Assembly (NCBI GenBank): GCA_035501615.1
Contig: DATJVY010000135.1
Location: 1-15,054 of the forward strand
Length of the DNA: 15,054 nt
Reading direction: 5' to 3'
DNA from: RPRB01 sp035501615
GTDB lineage: Bacteria > Myxococcota > Myxococcia > Myxococcales > Myxococcaceae
Shown: in pieces, positions 1-6,632 of the stretch
Position numbering within the stretch: position 1 is the stretch's first letter
How the letters are laid out: the number at the start of each line of letters is the position of its first letter
The notes under the pieces: model-generated
Told to the model about the DNA's origin: nothing
Database searches by the model: none
What the model saw: only the letters and a program-made list of their open reading frames with translations
Translations under genes and position numbers: made by a program

Positions 1-570
1 TTCACCGGCTCGTTCGACGACGCCGTGGCGGTCTGGCAGGCGGACCCGTCGAAGAATGCCGCGGCCTGCACCTCGTTCAACTACGGCTCGCAGAACGCGC
101 AGGCCCCCGACCTCTGCTGGGTGCGCAAGGACAACGTGAAGGTCGGGATCGGCATCGACGTCGAGCAGTTCGTCGCCAAGGACATCGGTCTGTTCTTCCG
201 CGCGATGTACTCCGACGGTCAGTCCGAGGTGGACGCCTTCAACGCCGCGGACCGGTCGATGTCCTTCGGCGCGGTGGCCAAGGGGACGCTGTGGAACCGG
301 CCCTTCGACGTGACCGGCGTCGGGGTGGGGCTGAGCTGGATCTCCTCCAGCCACGCCCGCTACCTGGCGCTGGGAGGAGTCGACGGCTTCATCGGCGACG
401 GCGCGCTCAACCAGGCCACCGAGGGCGTCTTCGAGACCTTCTACAGCTTCAATCTCTTCAGGGCGATCTGGCTCGCCGGGGACCTCCAGGTCCTCTGGAA
501 CCCCGGCTACAACGCCGACCGCGCCGGGCCGGTGGTCATCCTGGGGGCGAAGGTCCATGCCGAGTTCTAG
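1..570 (+). CDS. OprB-like carbohydrate-selective porin, C-terminal part (5' end outside window)
   Basis: The frame is open from the first base and ends in TAG at 570, giving the last 189 residues of a longer protein. The end of the chain, with an NPGYNADR segment followed by GPVVI and a terminal VHAEF, is the typical finish of OprB-type sugar porins: the last beta-strand with a C-terminal phenylalanine recognised by the outer-membrane assembly machinery. Alternating hydrophobic and polar residues across the fragment fit beta-strands. Members of the family form passive channels for sugars in the outer membrane; the substrate cannot be read here. The stop codon lies inside the next gene, which starts at 557, so the two are probably co-transcribed and coupled. 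The start and signal peptide lie outside the window. The porin family is fairly secure, the sugar specificity is not. Confidence 0.75.
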   Translation, partial: FTGSFDDAVAVWQADPSKNAAACTSFNYGSQNAQAPDLCWVRKDNVKVGIGIDVEQFVAKDIGLFFRAMYSDGQSEVDAFNAADRSMSFGAVAKGTLWNRPFDVTGVGVGLSWISSSHARYLALGGVDGFIGDGALNQATEGVFETFYSFNLFRAIWLAGDLQVLWNPGYNADRAGPVVILGAKVHAEF

Positions 571-1558
571 GGCACCGCGCGCCTGCGCCCTCGGGGCCCT
601 GCTCCTCTCGCTCGCGGCGCGGGCGCAGACGCCGGTGCAGGGCTTCGACGCCGAGCGCTTCTATCCCTCGGCCCCGGGGGCGGGCTGGTTCGTGATGGAC
701 AGCCTCGACATGCACGGCGAGCTCGGAGGAGCGCTCTCGTTCTCGTCGCGGTACGCGCGCGATCCGCTCCGCGTCGGCGGGACCGCGGTGGTGACCGACT
801 CGGCCTACGGACAGGTCGCGGCAGCGGTCACCTTCCGCTCCTGGCGCTTCTCGCTCGGGTTCGATTTTCCCTACGCGGTGACGGGCCGGACGGTCACTCT
901 CGGTGGATACGCGTACCCCGGGCCGGACCTGGACCTCGGCTCTCACCCCGACACGCTCTCCGACGTCCGCGTCGGCGTCGACACCCGCCTGCTCGGCGCG
1001 GCCGACGGGCCGTTCCGCGTCGGGCTGGGGGCGCACCTCTGGATTCCGAGCGGGCCGGTCGACCAGTACGTCTCGGACGGCACCTACCGCGGCATGGTGC
1101 GCCTGCTCTTCGCCGGCGACGTCGCCTGGCTCGCCTACGCCGGCAACGTGGGGGTCCACGTCCGGCCGCGGGACGACGGGGGCGTCCCCGGAGGGCCGCG
1201 GGGCAGCGAGCTCCTCTTCGGGGTCGCCGCCGGCGTGAAGCTGCCCATCGGAGAATCGCACCGCGCGGTCATCGGGCCCGAGGTCTACGGCGCGACTGCG
1301 TTCGAGGGCTTCCTCAAGTCGGACACGACGAGCGCCGAGGCCCTGCTCTCGGGCCGCATCGAGGGGACGGGGGCGGGCACCCAGCTGCGGGTGAAGCTCG
1401 GCGCCGGCGTGGGCCTTGGCTCGAGCTTCGGCACCCCGGCCTGGCGCGTCATGTTCCAGATCGAGATGTTTGGCCAGAACGAGCCGGGGACCTCGGTGGA
1501 GACCACCCAGCGAGGTTTCGACGGGCCACGGAACGGAGCCGTGCAGCGGGTTTTCTGA
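557..1558 (+). CDS. Outer-membrane beta-barrel protein, OmpA-family N-terminal type without a C-terminal OmpA domain
   Basis: A 333-residue protein with a Sec signal peptide (LGALLLSLAARAQ, cleavage near residues 22-24). The mature N-terminus, with QGFDAERF, PSAPGAGWF and the following DSLDM, resembles the barrel part of myxobacterial OmpA-family proteins as I recall them. Regular strands such as GLGAHLWIPSG and AWRVMFQIEMF fill the rest. Those relatives usually continue into calcium-binding Asp-Gly repeats and an OmpA peptidoglycan-binding domain. Here the chain stops about 28 residues after the last barrel strand, and no such repeats appear in any downstream frame. It is probably a free-standing barrel in the outer membrane; whether it is a pore is unknown. 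The ATG at 557 overlaps the porin stop by 14 bases, suggesting translational coupling. Confidence 0.65.
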   Translation: MPSSRAPRACALGALLLSLAARAQTPVQGFDAERFYPSAPGAGWFVMDSLDMHGELGGALSFSSRYARDPLRVGGTAVVTDSAYGQVAAAVTFRSWRFSLGFDFPYAVTGRTVTLGGYAYPGPDLDLGSHPDTLSDVRVGVDTRLLGAADGPFRVGLGAHLWIPSGPVDQYVSDGTYRGMVRLLFAGDVAWLAYAGNVGVHVRPRDDGGVPGGPRGSELLFGVAAGVKLPIGESHRAVIGPEVYGATAFEGFLKSDTTSAEALLSGRIEGTGAGTQLRVKLGAGVGLGSSFGTPAWRVMFQIEMFGQNEPGTSVETTQRGFDGPRNGAVQRVF

Positions 1559-1582
1559 GGCCGAGTGGGCTAGAGGGAACGG

Positions 1583-1900
1583 ATGCTCGACACGCTGAAG
1601 AACCCGACGGTGAAGGCGGCGATCACGGCGCTCCAGGCCGGGGACCGGAAGGCCTGGTCCGCCCTGTTCGAGGCCGACGCCGAGCTGTTCGACGACGGCA
1701 GCCCGCGAAGCCTGGAGAAGTTCACTCGCGACGCCCTGGGCCACGAGCGGTTCCGCTCCATCGATCGGGTGGGGAGCGACGGCCTCGAGGTGATCGGCAA
1801 GTTCCACTCCGACCAGTGGGGCGACCTCCGGACGTACTTCCGGTTCCACCTCGGCCCGGAGGGGAAGATTCACCGTCTGGACATCGGGCAGGCGGACTAG
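1583..1900 (+). CDS. NTF2-like / SnoaL-fold protein
   Basis: A 105-residue soluble protein without signal peptide or membrane segment. The N-terminal helical part (MLDTLKNPTVKAAI, ALQAGDRKAWSALFEADAELFDDG), then SLEKFTRDALGHERF and a strand-rich end (IGKFHSDQWGDLRTYFRF, IHRLDIGQAD) follow the cone-shaped NTF2 fold used by polyketide cyclases, small isomerases and ligand-binding proteins. Family members range from enzymes to binding proteins, so no reaction is assigned. An AGAGGGAACGG stretch just before the ATG serves as ribosome binding site. It lies 24 bases after the barrel gene and 10 bases before a small membrane protein gene, and probably heads a three-gene operon with the membrane protein and the EamA transporter. 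Confidence 0.7.
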   Translation: MLDTLKNPTVKAAITALQAGDRKAWSALFEADAELFDDGSPRSLEKFTRDALGHERFRSIDRVGSDGLEVIGKFHSDQWGDLRTYFRFHLGPEGKIHRLDIGQAD

Positions 1901-1910
1901 AAACGGCCCG

Positions 1911-2171
1911 GTGCACACGGTCATCGTCATCGGCGTGGGCCTCGTCCTGCTGGCGGTCTGCCTGGCCGTGGCCCGCGCGGTCGGTGAGCCCGGCGCGGTG
2001 CGCTCCGCCGTCCTGGTGTTCCTCCCCCTCTGGCTGGCGGGCACGGTGGCGAACCTGGTCCTGGGCGTGAAGAGGGCCGGCTACACGGTGGCCGAGGAAG
2101 CCCCGATCGCGGCCGTCGTCTTCGCCGTGCCGGCAGTGGTCGCACTCCTCGTCTGGTGGCGCCTTCGCTGA
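1911..2171 (+). CDS. Small hydrophobic membrane protein, function unknown
   Basis: An 86-residue protein from GTG at 1911 with three predicted membrane segments: about residues 3-21 (VIVIGVGLVLLAVCLAVA), 30-50 (AVLVFLPLWLAGTVANLVLG) and 62-83 (APIAAVVFAVPAVVALLVWW). It ends in a short basic WWRLR tail. I do not recognise a named family. The spacing of 10 bases after the NTF2-like gene and 13 bases before the transporter gene argues that it is real and in the same transcript. Its TGA stop sits in the AAGGA ribosome binding site of the next gene. Its own ribosome binding site is weak, so the GTG start is the best in-frame choice rather than a certain one. Confidence 0.6.
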   Translation: MHTVIVIGVGLVLLAVCLAVARAVGEPGAVRSAVLVFLPLWLAGTVANLVLGVKRAGYTVAEEAPIAAVVFAVPAVVALLVWWRLR

Positions 2172-2184
2172 AGGACCGGGCACC

Positions 2185-3039
2185 GTGACCCGCAACATCG
2201 CGTTCCTGACGACGCTGGCCATGATCTGCTTCGCCGGGAACTCGCTCCTCTGCCGGCTGGCGCTGAGGGGCGGGGGAATCGACGCGGCCAGCTTCACCGC
2301 GGTGCGCCTCGGCTCGGCGGCGCTGGTCATGTCCGTCCTGGCCCGGCTGCTCAGCCGGACCCGGGCGCACGGCGGAAGCTGGACGTCCGCCATCGTCCTC
2401 TTCGTCTACGCGATCGCCTTCTCGCTCTCCTACGTCCAGATCGGAGCCGGGATCGGAGCGCTGCTCCTCTTCGGCACCGTCCAGGTCACGATGATCGGCT
2501 GGGGCCTGATGCAGGGCGAGCGGCCGCGGCTCCTCGAATGGGTCGGCATCGTGCTCGCGGTGGTGGGGCTGGTGCTGCTCACGCGTCCCGGGGTCTCCGG
2601 ATCGCCGCTCTCCGGCATGGCGCTGATGATCGTGGCCGGGATCGGCTGGGGGATCTACTCGCTCCGCGGACGCCGGAGCGCCGATCCCCTCCAGACCACG
2701 GCGGCGAACTTCGTGCGCACCATCCCCATGGTCCTGTCCCTGGTCGCGGTCAGCTTCGCCGTCGAGCGGCCTCACCTCTCGACGGTGGGGGTCACGGCGG
2801 GCATCGCCTCGGGCGGGCTCACCTCGGGCATCGGCTACGTCCTGTGGTACCGGGCGCTCTCGAAGCTCACCGCGGTGCAGGCGGCCAGCGTCCAGCTCAC
2901 CGTGCCGGTGCTCGCCGCGCTGGGAGGAATCCTCCTCCTCGGCGAGGGGCTCACCGTCCGCCTGGTCGGAGCGGCGGTCCTCATCCTGGGCGGCATCGCG
3001 CTCGCCATCTTCGAGCACGCCCGGCCCGGGAGCCGTTGA
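2185..3039 (+). CDS. EamA/DMT superfamily transporter
   Basis: A 284-residue integral inner-membrane protein with about ten hydrophobic helices in two EamA halves (roughly residues 5-135 and 145-275), the normal length for the drug/metabolite transporter family. Typical signatures include FAGNSLLCRLAL in helix 1, AFSLSYVQIGAGIGALLLF in the middle of the first half, WVGIVLAVVGLVLLTRPG at its end, and LSKLTAVQAASVQLTVPVLA followed by LLLGEGLT in the second half. Members export or import amino acids, sugars or drugs; the substrate cannot be inferred. The GTG start at 2185 has AAGGA at 2171-2175, nine bases upstream. It closes the short operon begun by the NTF2-like gene. A weak GC hairpin follows about 30 bases after the stop. 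Confidence 0.85.
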   Translation: MTRNIAFLTTLAMICFAGNSLLCRLALRGGGIDAASFTAVRLGSAALVMSVLARLLSRTRAHGGSWTSAIVLFVYAIAFSLSYVQIGAGIGALLLFGTVQVTMIGWGLMQGERPRLLEWVGIVLAVVGLVLLTRPGVSGSPLSGMALMIVAGIGWGIYSLRGRRSADPLQTTAANFVRTIPMVLSLVAVSFAVERPHLSTVGVTAGIASGGLTSGIGYVLWYRALSKLTAVQAASVQLTVPVLAALGGILLLGEGLTVRLVGAAVLILGGIALAIFEHARPGSR

Positions 3040-3067
3040 CGTCGAAATGTCCGGCGTGCACTGGGTC

Positions 3068-3082
3068 GGGCGTCTAACGCCC
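3068..3082 (+). terminator. Weak hairpin after the EamA transporter
   Basis: GGGCGT, the loop CTA, then ACGCCC form a 6-bp stem in the 76-base gap between the transporter stop and the YCII start. No T-run follows, so it is at best a weak or Rho-assisted terminator, and chance is a serious alternative in GC-rich DNA. Confidence 0.25.
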
Positions 3083-3115
3083 TGAACCGGCCCGAGGGCC
3101 CAGCGACGAGGTGGC

Positions 3116-3484
3116 ATGACGATGAGCGAGTTCGTGTTTCTGTTCCGGGCCAGCGAGGAAGAGCGACAGGCGGCGATGGGAACGCCCGAGCGGGCGCAGA
3201 GGGCCATCCAGGCCTGGACCGCCTGGATGCGCGACCTCGAGTCCAGGGAGAAGCTCAAGGAGCGAGGCAGGCCGCTGCAGACCGGCGGCAAGGTCGTGCG
3301 GACGAAGGGCGTGACCGATGGCCCCTACGCCGAAACGAAGGACATCGTGCTCGGGTTCGTCATCGTCGACGCGCGCGACCTCGCCGAGGCGACCGAGCTC
3401 GCCCGCGGCTGCCCGATGGTCGAGGGCGGCGGGGGGGCCGTCGAGGTGCGGCCCGTGGACGCGACCCGTGTGCTGGAGCGGTGA
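3116..3484 (+). CDS. YCII-domain (DGPF-type) protein
   Basis: A 122-residue soluble protein of the YCII-related family. The N-terminal strand (MSEFVFLFRAS), the internal LQTGGKVVRTKG segment, the signature DGPYAETKD (Asp68 to Asp76), the strand FVIVDARDL and the ending ARGCP-VEGGGGAVEVRPV all match the family at normal length. YCII proteins have a ferredoxin-like fold; many are found with extracytoplasmic-function sigma factors, but none is present here. The reaction is unknown. GAGG at 3108-3111 is the ribosome binding site; ATG at 3122 (MSEFVF) is an almost equally good start. The last 125 bases are overlapped antisense by the 3' end of the RsmB-like gene. Confidence 0.85.
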   Translation: MTMSEFVFLFRASEEERQAAMGTPERAQRAIQAWTAWMRDLESREKLKERGRPLQTGGKVVRTKGVTDGPYAETKDIVLGFVIVDARDLAEATELARGCPMVEGGGGAVEVRPVDATRVLER

Positions 3485-4757
3485 GGCGGCGCTGGAGGAC
3501 GGCCCCATAGAAACCATCGGTTCCGTGACGGTGCGGCAGGGCGACGAGGGCGCGCCCCCGGCGGAGCTCGGCGGGTGCTGGCGCAGCCTCCTGCTTGAAG
3601 TGTGGACGCTTCTCCAGGAAGCGGCGGACGACGTCCTCGTTCTCCTCGGGCCGCACCGTGCAGGTGACGTAGACCAGCCTTCCGCCGGGCCGTACCCGGC
3701 GAGCGGCGGCATCGAGCAGCGCGCGCTGGATCGGCGGCCAGCGCCGGAACGACCTGACGTCGAGCCGCCAGCGCACATCCGGGCCGCGGCGGAGCGAGCC
3801 CAGCGCGGAGCACGGGGCGTCGACGAGCACGGCGTCGTAGAGCTCGTCGCCGAGCTCGTGGAGGATGCGCACGTTCGCCGAGGCCCCCGCGCGTTCCACC
3901 CGGTGCCGCAGCCGCTCGAGCGCCTGGCGGTCTATGTCGTGGGCGTCCACCCGCCCCTCGCCCTGCAGCGCCGCGGCGAGGAGCAGCGTCTTCCCGCCCG
4001 AGCCCGCGCACAGGTCGAGGATGCGCATCCCGGGGCGCGCCCCGACCAGTGCTCCGGCGAGCTGACTCCCCTCGTCCTGGACCTCGAAGAGCCCCTGCTG
4101 GTGCGAAGGAAGCCCGAGGATGTTGGGCCGGCCCTCGAGATGGAGCGCGTCGGGAGCGTGCCGACCCGGTCGACTCTGCACTCCCTCGGCCCGGAGCCGC
4201 TCGGCGAGCGCGTCGCGGTCGGTGCGAAGGCGGTTGGCCCGGATCGTCACCGGCCCCGGGAGGTTGCAGGCGGCGGCGAAGAGCGGGGCCTCACGGCCGA
4301 GGGCGTGCTCGAGCTCCCGGGCGAGCGCCGGTGGCCACGAGAGGCGCGTCGGCCAGTCGCCGGGCGGTGGCCGGGGCTCGGGCGGCTGGGCGCCGGTCCA
4401 GGAGCGGACGCTCTTGACCGGAAGGTGGGCGACGTCGCGGAGCAGCGCGGTGACCAGGGCGAGCGGATCGTCGGAGCCCGCGTGGTGGGCGAGGCGCCTC
4501 CGCCAGAGGGCGACCCCGAAGACGGCCTCGGCGGCGATGGCACGCTGGGCGGCGTCCCAGCCGGTGTTCGAGCGGAGCAGGACGGTGAGCTGCCACGCGG
4601 CGTCGCCGCCATGGAGCACGGGGCCGATGGTCTCGAGCACCTCGCGCCGCACCTCGGGGAACCTCGACCAGTCGAGCCGCGCCAGGCGGTCCCGGAGGGT
4701 GCGCTCGAGCGCGTGCAGCGACGGGGCGCGCGTCCCCGTGGAGGCCCGGGGGGTCAC
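3360..4757 (-). CDS. rsmB: RsmB-type 16S rRNA m5C methyltransferase (RsmB/NOP family)
   Basis: A 465-residue SAM-dependent RNA cytosine-5 methyltransferase. Motif I DLCAGSGGKT lies near residues 248-257, motif IV VDAPCSALGS has Cys316, and motif VI YVTCTVRPEEN has Cys366. In E. coli RsmB the matching cysteines are 325 and 375, the same spacing of 50, with the second acting as the nucleophile. The N-terminal 150 residues diverge from the usual NusB-like domain, so the exact target base (position 967 in E. coli) is inferred. After DGFYGAVLQRR, the normal end of the family, an Arg/Pro-rich run of about 40 residues continues antisense through the YCII gene to TGA at 3360. GTG at 4757 is chosen because third positions become consistently G/C from there. 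GTG at 4802 overlaps the upstream stop and is an alternative. Confidence 0.75.
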   Translation of the reverse strand: MTPRASTGTRAPSLHALERTLRDRLARLDWSRFPEVRREVLETIGPVLHGGDAAWQLTVLLRSNTGWDAAQRAIAAEAVFGVALWRRRLAHHAGSDDPLALVTALLRDVAHLPVKSVRSWTGAQPPEPRPPPGDWPTRLSWPPALARELEHALGREAPLFAAACNLPGPVTIRANRLRTDRDALAERLRAEGVQSRPGRHAPDALHLEGRPNILGLPSHQQGLFEVQDEGSQLAGALVGARPGMRILDLCAGSGGKTLLLAAALQGEGRVDAHDIDRQALERLRHRVERAGASANVRILHELGDELYDAVLVDAPCSALGSLRRGPDVRWRLDVRSFRRWPPIQRALLDAAARRVRPGGRLVYVTCTVRPEENEDVVRRFLEKRPHFKQEAAPAPAELRRGRALVALPHRHGTDGFYGAVLQRRLTAPAHGSRPRAAPRRPPRRPRPSGSRGRARSPRRGRARRR

Positions 4758-4794
4758 GCCCCGGAGAATGCCCGATCGGTCTGCCGTCGGCGCC

Positions 4795-5685
4795 TCAGTC
4801 ACCCGGGTGGCACAGCCGGCCGATGACCTCGTCGAGCGCGGCGCGCATCGCGGACGGCGATCCGGCGCGGAAGCGCTGACCGTGGCCTGGCAGGACCCAC
4901 TGGAACCGGAGGGGACGGAGCCGCTCCAGCGACCGGAGCTGCTCGGGCCACGAGTACCAGCAGACGCCCCGGCCCATGTCGAGGCGTTGGTCGTCCTCGT
5001 CCCACCAGAGGTGATCGCCAGTGAAGAGGAACTTCTCGCGGTACAGGAGCGCCACGGAGCCCCGGGTGTGGCCGGGCACCGGAACGAGCGTGAGCTCGGC
5101 GTCGAGCGCGACGGGCCCGGTTCCCGTGATTCGCCGTTCGACGGCAAGCCCGCCAGCGTCGGCGGCGTGCATGATGCGCTCGCAGCCGAAGCGGCGGGCG
5201 AAGATCGCATGGTCGGCGACGTCGTCCTGGTGGGAGAGGACCATCGTCCGGACGCCGCCCAGGGCCTCGATGCGCTCGAGGAGCGGGCGCGCGGCGCGGG
5301 GCGAGTCGACGAGGACGTTCCCGGCCGGCCGGACGATGAGGTACGAGGACGCGCCGTAGGAAGACTCGGAGTGCCACCCGCAGTAGAAGATCTCCTCCTC
5401 CAGGCGCTCCGGGAACGCGGCGATCGCCCCGGCGATCGGCCGCTTCGGCGAGGTTCCGATGCTCGCGGTGGGGCAGGCGACGAGGGCCATGAGCGCGCGG
5501 TGCTCCGCATCGGCGGCGCTGGGCTGGGCGCTGACGAAGGACTGCCCGCGGCGACCGGAGCGACCGAAGGTCGCGGGCGCGATCTCCCGGCAGGCGCCAC
5601 AGTCGATGCAGCTGTCGTCGACGAAGAAGGCGCCGGGGACGTTCTCGTCGAGCCGTGCGGCCAGGCGGGCCATCGGGGAATTCAT
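4795..5685 (-). CDS. Ferredoxin-metallo-beta-lactamase-fold fusion protein
   Basis: A 296-residue soluble protein. Residues 15-80 form a small ferredoxin-like domain with Cys26-x2-Cys29-x2-Cys32 and a distant Cys71-Pro, suited to one [4Fe-4S] cluster. Residues about 95-290 form a metallo-beta-lactamase fold: SSYLI, VLVDSPR, then SHQDDVADH (residues 151-159) in place of the canonical HxHxDH, VPGHT with His206, TGDHLW with Asp224, and PGHG with His268. Such proteins are hydrolases or oxidoreductases; the attached cluster suggests an electron-transfer role, but the substrate is unknown. The ATG at 5685 is preceded by GGAAGCGGAG. Its TGA at 4795 overlaps one possible start of the methyltransferase gene, so the two are likely one transcript. 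It diverges from the DJ-1/PfpI gene with 92 bases between starts. Confidence 0.8.
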   Translation of the reverse strand: MNSPMARLAARLDENVPGAFFVDDSCIDCGACREIAPATFGRSGRRGQSFVSAQPSAADAEHRALMALVACPTASIGTSPKRPIAGAIAAFPERLEEEIFYCGWHSESSYGASSYLIVRPAGNVLVDSPRAARPLLERIEALGGVRTMVLSHQDDVADHAIFARRFGCERIMHAADAGGLAVERRITGTGPVALDAELTLVPVPGHTRGSVALLYREKFLFTGDHLWWDEDDQRLDMGRGVCWYSWPEQLRSLERLRPLRFQWVLPGHGQRFRAGSPSAMRAALDEVIGRLCHPGD

Positions 5686-5777
5686 GCTCCGCTTCCGCCG
5701 TCATTGCACGGCCATCGGCCCTGAGACGCCCGTGACTGTACCGTGCCGGGCCCGGGGTGCCTGTTAGCCTCGGCGCC

Positions 5778-6416
5778 ATGCGGATCGCCATCCTGACCTT
5801 CGACGGGTTCAACGAGATCGACTCGTTCGTCGCCTCGTACATGATCAACCGAGTGACCCGGCCCGGCTGGAAGGCGGAGATCACCTGCCCAGGACCGGTC
5901 GTCGAATCCGGGAGGGGCGTCCGCGTCCACGCGCAGCAGCCGCTGGAGTTCACGGCCCAGGCCGACGCGGTGCTGGTCGGGAGCGGCAGCCAGTCTCCAC
6001 ATCTCAGCGAGGACCCCCGCATTCTTTCGCGGCTCGTGCTCGATCCCCGGCGGCAGCTCCTCGGCTCGCAGTGCTCGGGGGCGCTGATCCTGGCGAAGCT
6101 GGGGCTGCTCGAGGCGCGGCCGATCTGCACCGACCTCGGCACGCGCCCGCGCCTCGAGGCTGCGGGGTTTCACGTCCTGGAGCAGCCGTTCTTCGCCCGC
6201 GGAAACGTGGCGACCGCCGGAGGCTGCCTCTCCTCTCACTACCTCGCGACGTGGTTCCTCTGGACGCTGGCCGGGTCGTCCGCCGCGGAGGAGGCCCTCG
6301 CCTACGTGGCGCCCGTCGGTGAGGAGCGCGAGTACGTCGCGCGGGCAATGGGCATCGTCGGCGAGTTCATCGACCGGCCGGCCCGCGGAACGAGCCAGAC
6401 CCGCCCCAGCCCGTAG
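5778..6416 (+). CDS. DJ-1/PfpI family protein
   Basis: A 212-residue protein with the class I amidotransferase-like flavodoxin fold. The first strand MRIAILTFDGFNEIDSF supplies the conserved acidic residue (Glu13), VLVGSGSQSP marks the central strand and turn, and GSQCSGALILAKLGLLE places the reactive cysteine at Cys99 in the nucleophile elbow. The later GGCLSSHYLATWF also fits the family. Relatives are deglycases, isonitrile hydratases, chaperones or sensor domains of AraC regulators. No helix-turn-helix follows here, so it is a stand-alone protein, probably cytoplasmic and linked to aldehyde or oxidative stress. ATG at 5778 matches the start of the first strand; the upstream GTG at 5757 would add seven unrelated residues. 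The final dozen residues are low-complexity. Confidence 0.8.
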   Translation: MRIAILTFDGFNEIDSFVASYMINRVTRPGWKAEITCPGPVVESGRGVRVHAQQPLEFTAQADAVLVGSGSQSPHLSEDPRILSRLVLDPRRQLLGSQCSGALILAKLGLLEARPICTDLGTRPRLEAAGFHVLEQPFFARGNVATAGGCLSSHYLATWFLWTLAGSSAAEEALAYVAPVGEEREYVARAMGIVGEFIDRPARGTSQTRPSP

Positions 6417-6449
6417 GACGGGGACCGAGGACGTCGACACCAGCGGTGG

Positions 6450-6560
6450 GTTCTCGCCGACCGGCGGCGCGTCGTCGCGCTCGACGCGGCGCTCGAGCGG
6501 TCAATGCGCACCTCCGAGCGGCTCCGGTTGGGGAGCGAGGCCCCCATGAGGTGGAGGTAG
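6450..6560 (+). pseudogene. Possible remnant of a coding region
   Basis: From about 6450 to TAG at 6558-6560 one frame reads with G or C at almost every third position, as in real genes here, and gives a peptide that includes LADRRRVVALDAALERS and then GSEAPMRWR. It is in the same frame as the DJ-1/PfpI gene but lies beyond that gene's TAG. No ATG, GTG or TTG occurs between that stop and the ATG at 6504, so an intact gene is unlikely. It could be the 3' end of a decayed gene, or chance. I do not recognise the family. Confidence 0.25.
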
Positions 6561-6597
6561 CAGTCGCTCGCACCATCGCGCTCAAGCGTCCACCGGA

Positions 6598-6626
6598 TTC
6601 CGTTATCGCCGGAGGCACGGGATACT
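6598..6626 (+). promoter_or_regulatory. Possible promoter of the lipoprotein operon
   Basis: GATACT at 6621-6626 resembles a -10 box, with a poor TTCCGT at 6598-6603 seventeen bases upstream. The -10 ends only six bases before the GTG at 6633, so transcription would begin at or near the start codon. A GGAGG at 6611-6615 is too far from the GTG (17 bases) to act as a normal ribosome binding site. Read by eye only. Confidence 0.25.
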
Positions 6627-6632
6627 CCTCTC

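Noticed and set aside
536..2044. Minus-strand open frame of 502 codons
   Set aside because: It spans the barrel and NTF2-like genes in antisense and has no recognisable domain; a composition effect.
1927..3291. Minus-strand open frame of 454 codons
   Set aside because: It covers the EamA transporter in antisense, has a highly charged low-complexity product, and no ribosome binding site or domain.
3431..3437. Run of seven G as a possible frameshift in the YCII gene
   Set aside because: The family ending (Gly-rich turn, then VEVRPV) is kept in frame on both sides, so the run is read correctly.
4757..4802. GTG at 4802 as the start of the methyltransferase gene
   Set aside because: The 15 codons it adds have poorer third-position G/C and no family resemblance. 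It remains possible because it overlaps the upstream stop, and is noted in the gene entry.
4120..5724. Long plus-strand open frame of 534 codons opposite the ferredoxin-MBL and methyltransferase genes
   Set aside because: It is the antisense of two genes with clear catalytic motifs. High GC removes stop codons from antisense frames, and the product is Arg/Ala/Gly-rich without domains.
5686..5777. Promoter boxes between the divergent ferredoxin-MBL and DJ-1/PfpI genes
   Set aside because: GTGACT at 5732-5737 resembles a -35 box, but no acceptable -10 box lies at the right distance on either strand.
6417..6632. Search for an intact small gene in this gap
   Set aside because: No frame combines a start codon, ribosome binding site and reasonable length; only the remnant at 6450-6560 has coding-like bias.
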